The notes under the pieces: generated by a model
Database searches by the model: none
The model's input: the letters and a program-made list of their open reading frames with translations, nothing else
Told to the model about the DNA's origin: nothing
NCBI GenBank assembly: GCA_947184155.2
Contig: CAMXCT020006368.1
Location: forward strand, 100,001-164,000
Source: Cladocopium goreaui
Taxonomy: Eukaryota; Sar; Dinophyceae; Suessiales; Symbiodiniaceae
Length of the DNA: 64,000 nucleotides
Direction of reading: 5' to 3'
In this document: one piece after another, positions 53,501-62,532 of the stretch
How positions within the stretch are numbered: position 1 is the stretch's first letter
How the letters are laid out: the number at the start of each line of letters is the position of its first letter
Position numbers and translations under genes: made by a program

Positions 53501-55956
53501 GCCAATGCCTTCTCCAATCCGTTGAGGTACTCAGCAGGATCAACGCTGGCATTGAAAACATTCACAACTCCTTTTGCCATGTTTGCCACATCCAAGACAC
53601 CAAGCCAAAACTCGATGATATCCCCAGTCTTCTCGGCTGATGCACGGGAGAATCCGAAGATTTCGTTCCTTTCCTTCACCTCAGGAACAGCGACCTTCTC
53701 GAAGAAGTCCTTGTACGCGACATTTCCGCAATCTTTCGTGACCCTGTAGACTAGGAGCCACTTCTTCGCGACCTCATCATAGATTCTTTCGCGGTAGATG
53801 CTGAATTGTTTGCCGCGTCCATTCCGGAAGATTTCCAGAGCTTGTCTCTTCGATACCCTGACTCCCCCCATGTGCGATAGAGACTTCATCAAGTGCTCCC
53901 CGTACGGCAATAAAGCATTTGAAATCAAAGAAGATGCCGTGAATGTAAGCCATGTCTGAAATCCTTGATTGATGTCAACAATGTCGACACCAAGATCCTC
54001 GAATGCGACCTTCAATCTGGCCGCCAGGAGCAAGACGGATTTCCTGGCTTCCAATGTGGGAGCGGAGCGCTTGTAGTGATCTTGGGTGTTTGCAGAGCAG
54101 TTGATGCAGTGGGTCGGTTTCACCTGGCATGTTTCAATCTCATCCATCGTCACCGCATTTCTGCAGCATCCGCATAAGATGTCAGAGCTCTCCTTGTCGA
54201 TGGTAAACCACATGCATCGATCTGATACAACTGGTTCCAGTTCATGAGTGCCGACCACTGGTTCAACCCATCGGGTCTTAAACCTCTTGCCCTTTGTGAA
54301 CCTGTTGATGGCGGTTCCAGGGCCTCGTTGGAAAATGGTTGTGTCATCGGTCGCATAGTCACCTGGGGTCATTTCGCCACTTGCGATTTTGAATGCCTCA
54401 GTTGGGCCAGTCATGTCCTCCAACACCTTTGTGTTGATACCGGATTCATCAGGTTTGAATGCTCCTTCATTGAGTACGGATACATACTCCCTGTTTGTGG
54501 CACACATGAGGAAAACTCTTTGGCGAAATAGGTTCTTCTCGATGACAGACCAAATTGCAGTCTTTCCCAGGGTCCCCCTTTTGGTCGTGCTCAATATTGG
54601 GTACTGTCTTCCAAATTGGGAATACATCGACCGCCACATTCTCTGGTCAGACGTCACTAAGATCCCCTGGAGCCTCATCTTCTCGATCAGCTCAACTGCG
54701 ATTCTTGATGTGACGGAGTCCATACCGTTGAACATGGAGTCGTTGTTGATGGCGACCATCAAGGGTCGGGATGTGACTTGATCAAGGTCGATCACTCCTT
54801 TGACAAATTGATTCTTGAAATCATTCTCGAGCATTACACAGTGGGGTGGCTTTTGTTCATGGAGGAACTGCAATGATAACCAAAGATGAACCGTTATCTG
54901 GCCATCATCGATGGCATCCGTGTTGAGATGTTGCTTGACCTTATCAAGCGTGTCGAGAAATTGTTGAAGTGGTCGTTCAGATTCAGAATCATGGATCTTG
55001 AAGACTTCAACACTCTCCCATCCCATGTCAGCTAACCCCATTTGGATGCCATGTGTCCCACTTTGGGTTCCCACGCGGAACATCAAATCAGTGATGAGGA
55101 TGGTCGTCCCAGCCCTGAAGTCACCGGCCAACATGTCAACCTCCCTTGGACCGCTCGGTGCTTCAATGATCCTGCATGCAAGCGGGTTCGTGATCATCTT
55201 CTTGATTCGGCCCAATTCGGACTGGTTGGCGACGTTCACGTCATGGTGTCCAAGCATCATCAGCATTCCTGCCGTTGACAGGTAGCATCCAGTCCGCGTC
55301 AACATGTACTTGCGGACGATATGGCTATAGCACCTAAGCCAATCCTTCTCAGAGATGGTGGATGCTGTGTCCTCAGTCACGACCCCCGGATTGCAGACTC
55401 CGAAGACCATGCAGGCGTAGGCAGTCACTCTCCTCAAATACTGGGCCCAAGGTGCTGATCCCGATGTACTTGCAGCCTGAGCTGCGGGGTCTTGGACAAT
55501 TGATAACAGAAAGTGGTCCCGTTCGTCCATCCAAGCAGACGTGATGAACTCTGAATTCCTTTGATCGGGCATTGAGGATGTCCTGAAAAGATACCCATTT
55601 GGCACCCGAGGAATTACCCAGTCCTTTCTGGTAGGAGGTGTCGATGGCCTTGGCTTCGAAGGTGGAGCCTTCCGTGGTGGTGCGCTCCCAGCTGCAGAGC
55701 TGGAACCGTCGCGTCCACCGGCGGTGGAACTGCTAGGCCCAGTCTGTTGTTGTTGTTGCTGTTGCGCCCGCTGCGCATCGGCTTCCCTTTGTTGCTTGTC
55801 GTTCATCATTCTGATTGGTGAAGGATCCCAACCTGGATGATCCGGTTGACTTGGAGGGTTTCTGCCGTCTTTCGGCATCAGCGGGATGTCCCAGCCATCG
55901 ATGTGGGAGACTTCTGTGGCCCCTTGGCCCATCTGGGTGGTGGCTGTGGTCGTCAC
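50518..55956 (-). CDS. Retroelement polyprotein, second part: CCHC knuckle and Tpt1/KptA-like domain
   Basis: 1812 codons in the same frame as the RT part, separated from it by one TGA plus ten codons; starts at a GTG, so no true initiation site. Residues 1-110 are Gln/Ser/Pro-rich. About 595-621 has CGCC...C...HCINC, a possible Zn site. About 955-968 is CLYCGSTKHGHLEC (CX2CX4HX4C), a Gag-type knuckle. About 1150-1430 resembles RNA 2'-phosphotransferase Tpt1/KptA: LNRILRHN...DDAGWVPIEEVL, then CFHITKKTNLRSIWRQGLIP and GG..GHRMFTFF. Tpt1 removes splice-junction 2'-phosphates using NAD+. The middle of the domain is diverged and the usual QGHS-type motif is not clear. About 1510-1545 has GCRHC...CLVCW, another possible Zn ribbon, followed by a very acidic stretch. 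Confidence 0.75.
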   Translation of the reverse strand: MTTTATTQMGQGATEVSHIDGWDIPLMPKDGRNPPSQPDHPGWDPSPIRMMNDKQQREADAQRAQQQQQQQTGPSSSTAGGRDGSSSAAGSAPPRKAPPSKPRPSTPPTRKDWVIPRVPNGYLFRTSSMPDQRNSEFITSAWMDERDHFLLSIVQDPAAQAASTSGSAPWAQYLRRVTAYACMVFGVCNPGVVTEDTASTISEKDWLRCYSHIVRKYMLTRTGCYLSTAGMLMMLGHHDVNVANQSELGRIKKMITNPLACRIIEAPSGPREVDMLAGDFRAGTTILITDLMFRVGTQSGTHGIQMGLADMGWESVEVFKIHDSESERPLQQFLDTLDKVKQHLNTDAIDDGQITVHLWLSLQFLHEQKPPHCVMLENDFKNQFVKGVIDLDQVTSRPLMVAINNDSMFNGMDSVTSRIAVELIEKMRLQGILVTSDQRMWRSMYSQFGRQYPILSTTKRGTLGKTAIWSVIEKNLFRQRVFLMCATNREYVSVLNEGAFKPDESGINTKVLEDMTGPTEAFKIASGEMTPGDYATDDTTIFQRGPGTAINRFTKGKRFKTRWVEPVVGTHELEPVVSDRCMWFTIDKESSDILCGCCRNAVTMDEIETCQVKPTHCINCSANTQDHYKRSAPTLEARKSVLLLAARLKVAFEDLGVDIVDINQGFQTWLTFTASSLISNALLPYGEHLMKSLSHMGGVRVSKRQALEIFRNGRGKQFSIYRERIYDEVAKKWLLVYRVTKDCGNVAYKDFFEKVAVPEVKERNEIFGFSRASAEKTGDIIEFWLGVLDVANMAKGVVNVFNASVDPAEYLNGLEKALAQFTSTSRTTSTINDKRRGSFDCTLQTAEAEKVMKIIHAIPGYESLINFNCLTEWEKDQVFSQYRRKHHITGDDASMGVDADAKPGDESPTHPGEEEADEPANDPTDVVRDSEISGKQQLLDALGKLFTVSEDVNVCLYCGSTKHGHLECEHEKKDEVRKVLKAVRASLEADSPTSDDVEMEPPEHRKDGSGATEGSGQTDEPTKPRFSEYQWYDSIRTMSEVGDLDEYGRFCIEGRDVTKLGPQNVVDLNEVIRDAIVRGGGDTWSVPEFLANYSDNNIRKPFYKRIEAPQDGFLKIIPTTGAHFFNCFYFGGVEYAANYRFETGNRLDSYEDKVSTSLNRILRHNVGKASESQSLFCDDAGWVPIEEVLKCESIWRHEYQRWPHVFLAPKGRANDQSAWNVNEASNRMALLFKIMFHCARYGRRVREQVLAFGINKDIDRSSLTCIDNKVNADTHIPDEGLLLYPVAVRAPTGHKEGSSRDDVLLMSSLLSHPIAPNTIMSLPVCFHITKKTNLRSIWRQGLIPGGLGEGHRMFTFFNPYVPWDHRSWTITKSVDTRKGDYICLFIPTETLMVEYGGRLTDSGQIVSPKIIPFSAIKGGWIQDPKDQNNKTWLRLFVPSGDDQVVRSGTVKSRTVATKESILRVASQCIDAEKQPYDEITMDAMNIVNQFRNNLIEPGGQEQYIARIKLIDYIVERKRVQTSGCRHCPHILNETPTKLAVCLVCWTELESCGIRPYRLQAPEDDEDEATKKELDEEVRRQEESLFKDTVHQAQENVSESNDYGFNPDEVDYNEGDDEEMDQEEETQQEDDEIVEEEDDDEMDVEPENEPSSNLPVWTKNLARGSKGLPGDGLVNNDVSEAAAHLYDNAVMSKIIAMFRLYYNQRVTLTPEEYYALMTATKRVRLDLDDFCPYTGEDQDGNLKRPTEQELDELFQEKGKKNSWSEGEKMYSGRPRNMMMPVIKTLEVYEKMMEFLVCAGYIHSRVLRFPHANE

Positions 55957-55986
55957 ATAGTCTCGAATACAGGAGAATGTCCTGTT

Positions 55987-58900
55987 TCATTTCTCCACCT
56001 CTTCAAACATGCCCTGGTCGGCCCTTTCAATGTTGTAGCCCCCCAACTCCCACAGGTCGTCGCGGAGGTCAATGGCCTGCTTCATTCTGACCAGATCAGT
56101 CTTGATGATCCCGCTCAAGTATGACATGGATTTGAAGTTCTCCAATCGTGTCATCCACTCATGTAACATCTTGGAAACCATGAGGATGGTTTGCAGATGG
56201 ACAACGGCTGCCGTCCGCTCTAAGCTGAGATCATAACTCATCGACATCCAGTCCTCCAGGACGTTCTGAATGATGATGGTCTTACCCTGGCTGCTGGTCG
56301 CTCTGGCATTATGACGTCGGAGTGCGTAGCCGAGGCTATAGCTCTCCTCGTACATGATGTTGACCAGATACTTGATGCGGTTTTCAACTTCACTTGGCTC
56401 AGGTTCCTCTCTCCGCATCGCTTCGAATGACCAGCTTTCCCACTTCCGACGGGCAATCTCCTCGAAGTTCGTCCTCTTCCGGATTTGGTAACATGAACTT
56501 CCATAAGGAGGGTATGTCTGATTCAAGGATCCAAGGTTTGTTGGGCTTGTATTCGCGATCTTGTCTCGCAGTTCTTTAACCGTGATTTCCTTGGTAATCA
56601 TGCTGTTCTGCCCGGTGTAGTGGTCTTTGAGGGTATCCCATAGTTCATCTATTCTAATCGCACACTCGAAGGTGCACAAGAGCTGCATGATGCTTTTCTC
56701 ATCTGGATTTCTGGCGGCCCCTTCCACCAACTTTGATAATCGGGCCCCTTTGTCAATGAAGCTAGTGACAGACATCTTCAACTCATTCTCGTTGGTCACT
56801 TTTGACAACATTTTCATGAGCAACCTGATTGCATGAGTTACGAATGCTCTGCCACTTCTGTCCATGACAAAGGCTAAGGCTACAACGACGGGAGGAGAAA
56901 TCTTCACTCGATTCAACCATTCGTCAATGTCCTTATCCCTGCAACCCCTGAAGTTTGTCTCCTCGTAGGTGGAGAATGGAGCGGGGAGGTTGTGCTCTTG
57001 GCTCTTCTCCTTGATGAGGGACAAAGTTGATTTCAGTGAGCCAATACCTTTGGCCGCTGATGGGATCACGAGGTCAGTTCCAGCCATTGCGAAGACCGAG
57101 ATGAGGCAAGGAGAATCCGGATCCGTCAAGGTGCACCCACGACGCAGGTAACAGCCTAACTTCACCTTCAATTTACCTCTAACGGGATCCGGATCTGCCA
57201 ATAGCGATCCACGACGTGGATACAGCCTCAGCTTCACCTTCACACCGCCTCGTTGGGTGATGAAGTTAATGAGTAGCTGTTCATTGATGGTCTTCTCATT
57301 AACATCGCATCCATAGTCATTCACAATGACACATGCACATGACTTTGACTTATGGTGATCTACCTCATCTGATACCTTTGGTCGATATCTCCTTCCATAA
57401 GCGTTGTTGATCAACATTTGGTTTGTGACACCCCGAAGAATACATCTGACAATCTTCTCGGTATATAATTGTGTTGCACGTGTTTCTCTACCCGCACATT
57501 GACCGTGGATGTGTGAGCCATCACATTTTGCATGCAAGTCAAAGAATTCGACCCCCCACGATACGATTCTCCATGGTTTCTTGATGGCGGTCCCAACATC
57601 TTTGAATTTTGATGTCAAACCATACATGCATCCATCAAAGTCATGCACAGTTGATTGGGTCCCATTAATCAGAAACTTCATTCTCTCGTCATTCCAATAG
57701 TCGCATCCCCGAGGTAGTTCCAACAATGCCATGGCATGCAAGACATGTACACGTTGCAGACACAATGTGAACTCTTCCCATAGCTCCCAATACAGAAACG
57801 CTTTCATTCTGATGTTGTGTGCTGTGACCTCACTCACGTTTTTGTTCAAACGATTCCATGGTGAACCACCGGTGCAAGGTCCCGCAAAGAACACGCAGTC
57901 ACTAGGGCCCCTGATGCAACGTCTCCATTTCGCCCTTCCGTAGTTGGACATCAGGTTGTCATCTTCGGTAATTGTGACCACATGCATCATCTTGAACCGA
58001 CTTTGTGTGTGAATCTTTGTGATGATACTTTGCGTTTCAGCACACATGAGGAGCAAACATGGGACATCATCTTTCATCTCATAGAGGTCGAGTGATATGA
58101 CAATGTCATCGAGTACTTTTCCGAGAAAATCAGCATAAGATTGCTTGAAATGATATGTCAGAGTCTTCCCATTCTTTCGGTGGAGTGTCATCTGAATATC
58201 CCAATCATTTTGTTTTCTGGTCTCATGCTTCAGCTTGTAATGATGGGCTATAAACATGTCATCCAAAGGAATGATTTTCATGTTTCCATCAAGGATACAG
58301 GTGACCACAGTGTCCTGGCACGATGCCCTGTCCTCCACATCAGACCCGCTGTCCATCACATCTTTGATGTCTGCGTTGGATATGATCTTGAAGGTAGTGG
58401 TCCCTGTCCAAAATTCATTTCTTTTATTGGTCTTCTCGATGTTATTCCCCGCCAATCTCCATGAGTCGTGGATTAACCTCCCACTTGACTGAAACACTTG
58501 GTTGGTTTCCCGTTCATCTCTAAACCGTCTCAGCTTACATGGTAGGAAGTCAGCCTCTTTGGGGGTAAACATCTTTCTTCTCGGTACCTTATGCACTCTC
58601 GTCAACGTAGTTTCATCCTTCCATATCCATTCATCTTGATCACATTCATTTTTGGATATCTTCTTTCCTTTCCTTGACGAAGTCATGGGGTTATAAGCTT
58701 TGTCCCTTGACACTCTACCAGCAATTACATCACCACCGGCAAAGATAATTCGTCGTCGATTGGGATCTTTGTTTTCTGTTGGATATGGATCATCGTTGGG
58801 GTCCCCCGACGGAGGAAATCCCATTGGAAGACTACCCCATCCAGAACTCCCCCCATGAACAACTCGAAGAAGCGTGTTGATCACCCGAGCAGTACCACAA

Positions 58901-61900
58901 GGAGCTGCATGAATGGTTGTAGGTTCATTTCCATGGGATTGATGACAAAATAGTTGACCCACCCCCACAGTTAACTGAGGATACTTCAGGACTGGAGTCT
59001 GACGATTCGGCACCGCGGCAGCATGGAGCCCTTGTCGTGCTGTTGACGCCGGGTGTCCCGGTGAGACAATGCCGGCTGATTGCCTAGTAATCACCGACGG
59101 CGATATACTAGATTGACACGGATGGTATTGGAAACAAGCTCGTTCTACCCATTGATCAAAACGGTCTTGTTGTTGAACGGGTGGAACTCGATCCTCAACC
59201 TTGATCCATTTGCCATGAGAAAGTATCCAGGTACTTCTCAAACAGTCATGGGGCAATGATACACCAGGTGGTCGTTTTCTGAAGAAGGTTGGCGTCTTAA
59301 CAACCAGTATGGGATCCATGCCAGGTAGTTGTTGTACTTGTTCTTTACCAGAAAGACCCTTCTGATACACCTCAGGTGGTAGAATAGGTATTTCGGTATA
59401 CGGAAAATTTGGAACATCTTGAGTTTTGGTTTGAAACACTTGTCGGACAGTGGTATCGACATCCGTGGTGAGTGAGACCATATCGAGCAGATCTTTCGTA
59501 CCGATGTCACCAGGGTCCAACAGGTTGATGAGCATACATGCTCTTTTCCATGCCAACGGATTCTTGAAACCTTTGGTGTGAATGTCAGCGGCCATTTTCG
59601 AGGTCACCTCATACATGAGTACGTAGTTCTCCCGAGTAAAATGTTCATGGAGGGAAGTAATGGCTATGCCATGGGTCCTCTCAAGATGCCGCATAGTGGG
59701 GTTACGACCCGACCTGACTACACCTATCATGCCCTGATTGTCGTCATGGAACAATAATTTGGGCGACTTTCCCGTCAGCGTTTCCCAAATGCTCATAGCG
59801 GGCAAACCCATAGTACGGAGGGTGACATTGGCTGCCACGATTTCAGCCTCAGGCGTTGAATGGCTTACGCATCCTTGCCGTTTGCTGCCCCCGGACAAAG
59901 GAAACCGTGTATGGTTACCCTGAATATGCATATGAGACCCTGAAGTAGATCTCATAGACTGGGCACACCCTGCAAAATCAGCATCAGCAAATAAAGACAA
60001 TGTCAATTCATTGAAATTGTCCCCAACCCATCCGGTCATTCTTTTAGATAGGCTGGAATTCACGTAGCACATCAAGTGATACAACTTTGCATCGTCATCA
60101 ATGGTCCACTTTGTTACATTCCTGGCCAGGGAATTAATGGAACGAAGCAGATCGAAACGAGCAATCCTCGCCGCGTACAGCAGCTTCATCAACACGCTGG
60201 CAGCGTGTGGCGCTAATGCACCTCTCTCAGACTCCCCAGGCGAGACGTCTTCCCCTTGGGTTCCTTGTTCATAAAACAATGGAGCGTCCGGATCAAATTC
60301 ATGAGTACACCATGGACATACCTTCTTATTCTTGGGGTTCCCGGGACATGGTGCTCTCGACTTATGTTTCTTTGTCTCTTCAGGTAGACTTGGAGTGGAT
60401 ACGTGTTTCAGCTTCGTATCTTTTCCAACAATGTCCAAGTACTTCTCAACCGACAGTTTCAACAAACCTTCCATGTCATAGGTCATGGTTGACACCGGGG
60501 TACCATCATGAAGTTTGGTAGATCCCTTTCTCAAAACACAACCAAGATAGAGTCCTAAGTCAGTCTCGGGCTCGATGTTGAGTTTTGATCTGAGCATCTC
60601 CCAACCCTTAGTCAGGTTCTCTTCCGGTCCTGCCAGCTTTAAGTCGTCTACATAGATGACAAGAAGTAACTTCAGTTTCTTATGAAAATACATAGAAGGC
60701 CATTCTTCTCCAACAGGGACGAAGTCGAGTTCTCGAACTTTCCGATCACAATGTTGTTCCCACATTGTTCCCGAATCGCGGTGGCCATACAAAGCTTTAA
60801 CCAATCTTACAACTGGCCTATGGAATTTTCGAATATCGACATCGTCTGGCCAAGCATCTTCGGGTAGCTCAACCCAACATGGTGGTCCGGTTAGTTTTGC
60901 TTGAATGTATGCTTGAATAGCGTCGGCAAGTTTTACATTATGGCCCGGAAGACACCCATAGAAATCAGCCCATCTCGATGCCTCAAAAGTAGCTGGAGAA
61001 TTGCCCAAGTCCTGGAAGAAAGCAGCCTCCCAGAATTGGTTCTTCACCTGATTACCAAGCAAGACACCTCGGCCTTTGAATTTCCTACTAGGGCTTCCTG
61101 CAGGCAACTGGTAGTTTTTCTCAACACAAATTCCATGTACTCTGGCCATGTGAACCTCTGTCTTGTTTGCTTTTGCTTCTCGAACAACGTCATCATATTC
61201 TCTTATAACACTGAAATCATAGACTCCAGCAGCGTGTTGACCTAACCATTCCTTCCTCATGGCCTTACGTGCGTCATCGTTTTCCATCATTTCCTTTCGA
61301 CCAACAGGCCTTGCAACTGCAGTGTTGAACATCTTGTTGATACTGATTCCATCACCATTTGAAGCTGTCTTTTCTCGATGATCATCACAATGATTAATGC
61401 ATGGCATGCATGGGAATGGATGGAAAACATCACTGAGGCCACGAGCGTCTTGGGGTACTTCGTCGGTGTTGTGCAAGGTCGCAGCAGCCACCACTTTCCC
61501 CTGGTTGAAGTCATACACTTTGTCGTTGTTCCAAGTAGCCTTCGGCCCCTTGCCATTCTCGATCTCAGACCATTCGTCCCAATCCATCAAGAAGTCATCA
61601 TCATCAGGTACATCAGTGTCTGATAGATCAGAGTTGCATGGAGCACTGGCAGGAATCCCTCTCCCGACGAGAGAAGTGGATCCTTTTCCATATTGGAAAA
61701 CTTTGCCCCTTCGGACGTAGTCTTGGGACATGGCTACTCCAGAAACATGATCGTCTTTGCCTTCTTTCTTGGAAGATTTGGCTTTCTTGGCTTCTTTCTC
61801 TTTCTTCTTTTCTTCTTTTCTCTTTGCTCGCTCTTCACTCTCCTTGATTTTCGCATCGCTCTTCTTCTTTTCTTTTTCAGCTTCAATCTTCTTCTCTTCG

Positions 61901-62208
61901 GCCTTAGCGATCCCCTTTCTGACAGTCGGTGACATCTTCCTCCACTCGTCAGGGGTATACTTTGATGGCCTAGGAGTAGTTGATATTCTGCGAAAACCAC
62001 GTTCGTCAATCCGATATGGATGACCGCGAGCATTGAGCTTCACCCATTCACCATCGTCATTCAGGTATACAACCCCATCCCCAGCCTTTCCAACGGAGTA
62101 ATGTTCTGGCCCTCCTTCTGGAACATGAAGGTCTGGATGTGCAGGCTTGTCGATACCTGGTGGTCCCATTCTTTCAGATATTGCATCAAAATGTCTTTCA
62201 GCTTCCAA
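55987..62208 (-). CDS. Retroelement polyprotein, first part: Copia RT and RNase H, plus methyltransferase-like region
   Basis: 2073 codons, open from about 62287 but without an ATG (first listed codon TTG), so N-terminal Gag/PR/IN are missing. Residues 105-150 are a Lys/Glu coil. Reverse transcriptase about 290-600: motif A LADAIQAYIQA (Asp429), VRLVKALYGHRDSGTMWEQH, motif C YVDD (519-522). RNase H about 730-890: FADADFAG, STPEAEIVAA, HDDNQG and the Copia signature ADIHTKG; all acidic catalytic residues present. Beyond residue 900, about 1,170 residues are unusual for Copia. At 1437-1449 DCVFFAGPCTGGS matches the PC motif IV layout of C5-cytosine methyltransferases, followed by LLELPRGCDYW and DFDGCMYGL; motifs I and VIII were not found, so the enzyme call is tentative. 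Ends MFEEVEK-TGA. Confidence 0.85.
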   Translation of the reverse strand: MEAERHFDAISERMGPPGIDKPAHPDLHVPEGGPEHYSVGKAGDGVVYLNDDGEWVKLNARGHPYRIDERGFRRISTTPRPSKYTPDEWRKMSPTVRKGIAKAEEKKIEAEKEKKKSDAKIKESEERAKRKEEKKKEKEAKKAKSSKKEGKDDHVSGVAMSQDYVRRGKVFQYGKGSTSLVGRGIPASAPCNSDLSDTDVPDDDDFLMDWDEWSEIENGKGPKATWNNDKVYDFNQGKVVAAATLHNTDEVPQDARGLSDVFHPFPCMPCINHCDDHREKTASNGDGISINKMFNTAVARPVGRKEMMENDDARKAMRKEWLGQHAAGVYDFSVIREYDDVVREAKANKTEVHMARVHGICVEKNYQLPAGSPSRKFKGRGVLLGNQVKNQFWEAAFFQDLGNSPATFEASRWADFYGCLPGHNVKLADAIQAYIQAKLTGPPCWVELPEDAWPDDVDIRKFHRPVVRLVKALYGHRDSGTMWEQHCDRKVRELDFVPVGEEWPSMYFHKKLKLLLVIYVDDLKLAGPEENLTKGWEMLRSKLNIEPETDLGLYLGCVLRKGSTKLHDGTPVSTMTYDMEGLLKLSVEKYLDIVGKDTKLKHVSTPSLPEETKKHKSRAPCPGNPKNKKVCPWCTHEFDPDAPLFYEQGTQGEDVSPGESERGALAPHAASVLMKLLYAARIARFDLLRSINSLARNVTKWTIDDDAKLYHLMCYVNSSLSKRMTGWVGDNFNELTLSLFADADFAGCAQSMRSTSGSHMHIQGNHTRFPLSGGSKRQGCVSHSTPEAEIVAANVTLRTMGLPAMSIWETLTGKSPKLLFHDDNQGMIGVVRSGRNPTMRHLERTHGIAITSLHEHFTRENYVLMYEVTSKMAADIHTKGFKNPLAWKRACMLINLLDPGDIGTKDLLDMVSLTTDVDTTVRQVFQTKTQDVPNFPYTEIPILPPEVYQKGLSGKEQVQQLPGMDPILVVKTPTFFRKRPPGVSLPHDCLRSTWILSHGKWIKVEDRVPPVQQQDRFDQWVERACFQYHPCQSSISPSVITRQSAGIVSPGHPASTARQGLHAAAVPNRQTPVLKYPQLTVGVGQLFCHQSHGNEPTTIHAAPCGTARVINTLLRVVHGGSSGWGSLPMGFPPSGDPNDDPYPTENKDPNRRRIIFAGGDVIAGRVSRDKAYNPMTSSRKGKKISKNECDQDEWIWKDETTLTRVHKVPRRKMFTPKEADFLPCKLRRFRDERETNQVFQSSGRLIHDSWRLAGNNIEKTNKRNEFWTGTTTFKIISNADIKDVMDSGSDVEDRASCQDTVVTCILDGNMKIIPLDDMFIAHHYKLKHETRKQNDWDIQMTLHRKNGKTLTYHFKQSYADFLGKVLDDIVISLDLYEMKDDVPCLLLMCAETQSIITKIHTQSRFKMMHVVTITEDDNLMSNYGRAKWRRCIRGPSDCVFFAGPCTGGSPWNRLNKNVSEVTAHNIRMKAFLYWELWEEFTLCLQRVHVLHAMALLELPRGCDYWNDERMKFLINGTQSTVHDFDGCMYGLTSKFKDVGTAIKKPWRIVSWGVEFFDLHAKCDGSHIHGQCAGRETRATQLYTEKIVRCILRGVTNQMLINNAYGRRYRPKVSDEVDHHKSKSCACVIVNDYGCDVNEKTINEQLLINFITQRGGVKVKLRLYPRRGSLLADPDPVRGKLKVKLGCYLRRGCTLTDPDSPCLISVFAMAGTDLVIPSAAKGIGSLKSTLSLIKEKSQEHNLPAPFSTYEETNFRGCRDKDIDEWLNRVKISPPVVVALAFVMDRSGRAFVTHAIRLLMKMLSKVTNENELKMSVTSFIDKGARLSKLVEGAARNPDEKSIMQLLCTFECAIRIDELWDTLKDHYTGQNSMITKEITVKELRDKIANTSPTNLGSLNQTYPPYGSSCYQIRKRTNFEEIARRKWESWSFEAMRREEPEPSEVENRIKYLVNIMYEESYSLGYALRRHNARATSSQGKTIIIQNVLEDWMSMSYDLSLERTAAVVHLQTILMVSKMLHEWMTRLENFKSMSYLSGIIKTDLVRMKQAIDLRDDLWELGGYNIERADQGMFEEVEK

Positions 62209-62289
62209 CTCTCCTTCAGTCGGTTCTTGTGGGACCTTCGACGAAGGTACATTGGTGTCCCTTGCTACTTGTGGACTTATACCTTGACT

Positions 62290-62505
62290 TTAAGTAGACT
62301 TGCCGATGGCATAAGTCTGGAGATAGTGTGATAAGTAAAACTAAGTAGGAGATTTTTTGGTGTTACTTATAAGTTTGTTAGCTACTTATAAGTAGGGATA
62401 AGTATTGTAAGGTGGTGGAACATGAAAAAGTTATTTTTACTTAGCTACTTGTGTTTTTCTTGGATTTTGAAGGTTTTACTAAGTAGGTTTTTTTTTATCG
62501 TTTTT
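62290..62505. promoter_or_regulatory. Divergent spacer between retroelement and retrogene
   Basis: AT-rich, with repeated ACTTATAAGTAG, ACTAAGTAGG and ACTTAGCTACTT blocks and T-runs before the retrogene. May hold promoter function; dinoflagellate promoters lack a reliable consensus, so no site is named. Confidence 0.3.
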
Positions 62506-62510
62506 GTATG

Positions 62511-62532
62511 ATCGTAGGCGTCATGGCTCAAG
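62511..62532 (+). other. Relict spliced leader fused to a start codon
   Basis: The 22 bases ending CATGGCTCAAG match the dinoflagellate spliced leader at 17 of 22 positions without gaps, including CGTAG and TGGCTCAAG. A T-to-A change turns TTTTGG into CATGG and creates the ATG at 62523. Confidence 0.65.

Larger units (their letters stand above)
49170..62290 (-). mobile_element. Giant Copia-type retroelement, 5'-truncated or interrupted
   Basis: About 12.4 kb of one reading direction: RT/RNase H frame (55987-62208), then CCHC/Tpt1-like frame (50518-55956), then a C-terminal frame (49881-50570). No Gag, protease or integrase is seen; open reading starts at about 62287 after TAA without an ATG, next to an oppositely oriented gene. 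Behind the last ORF is about 700 bp without a gene, with a 13-base purine tract (49495-49507, minus GGGAAAGGGGGAG) that could prime plus-strand synthesis. No pair of LTRs can be shown inside the window, so borders are approximate. Confidence 0.8.
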
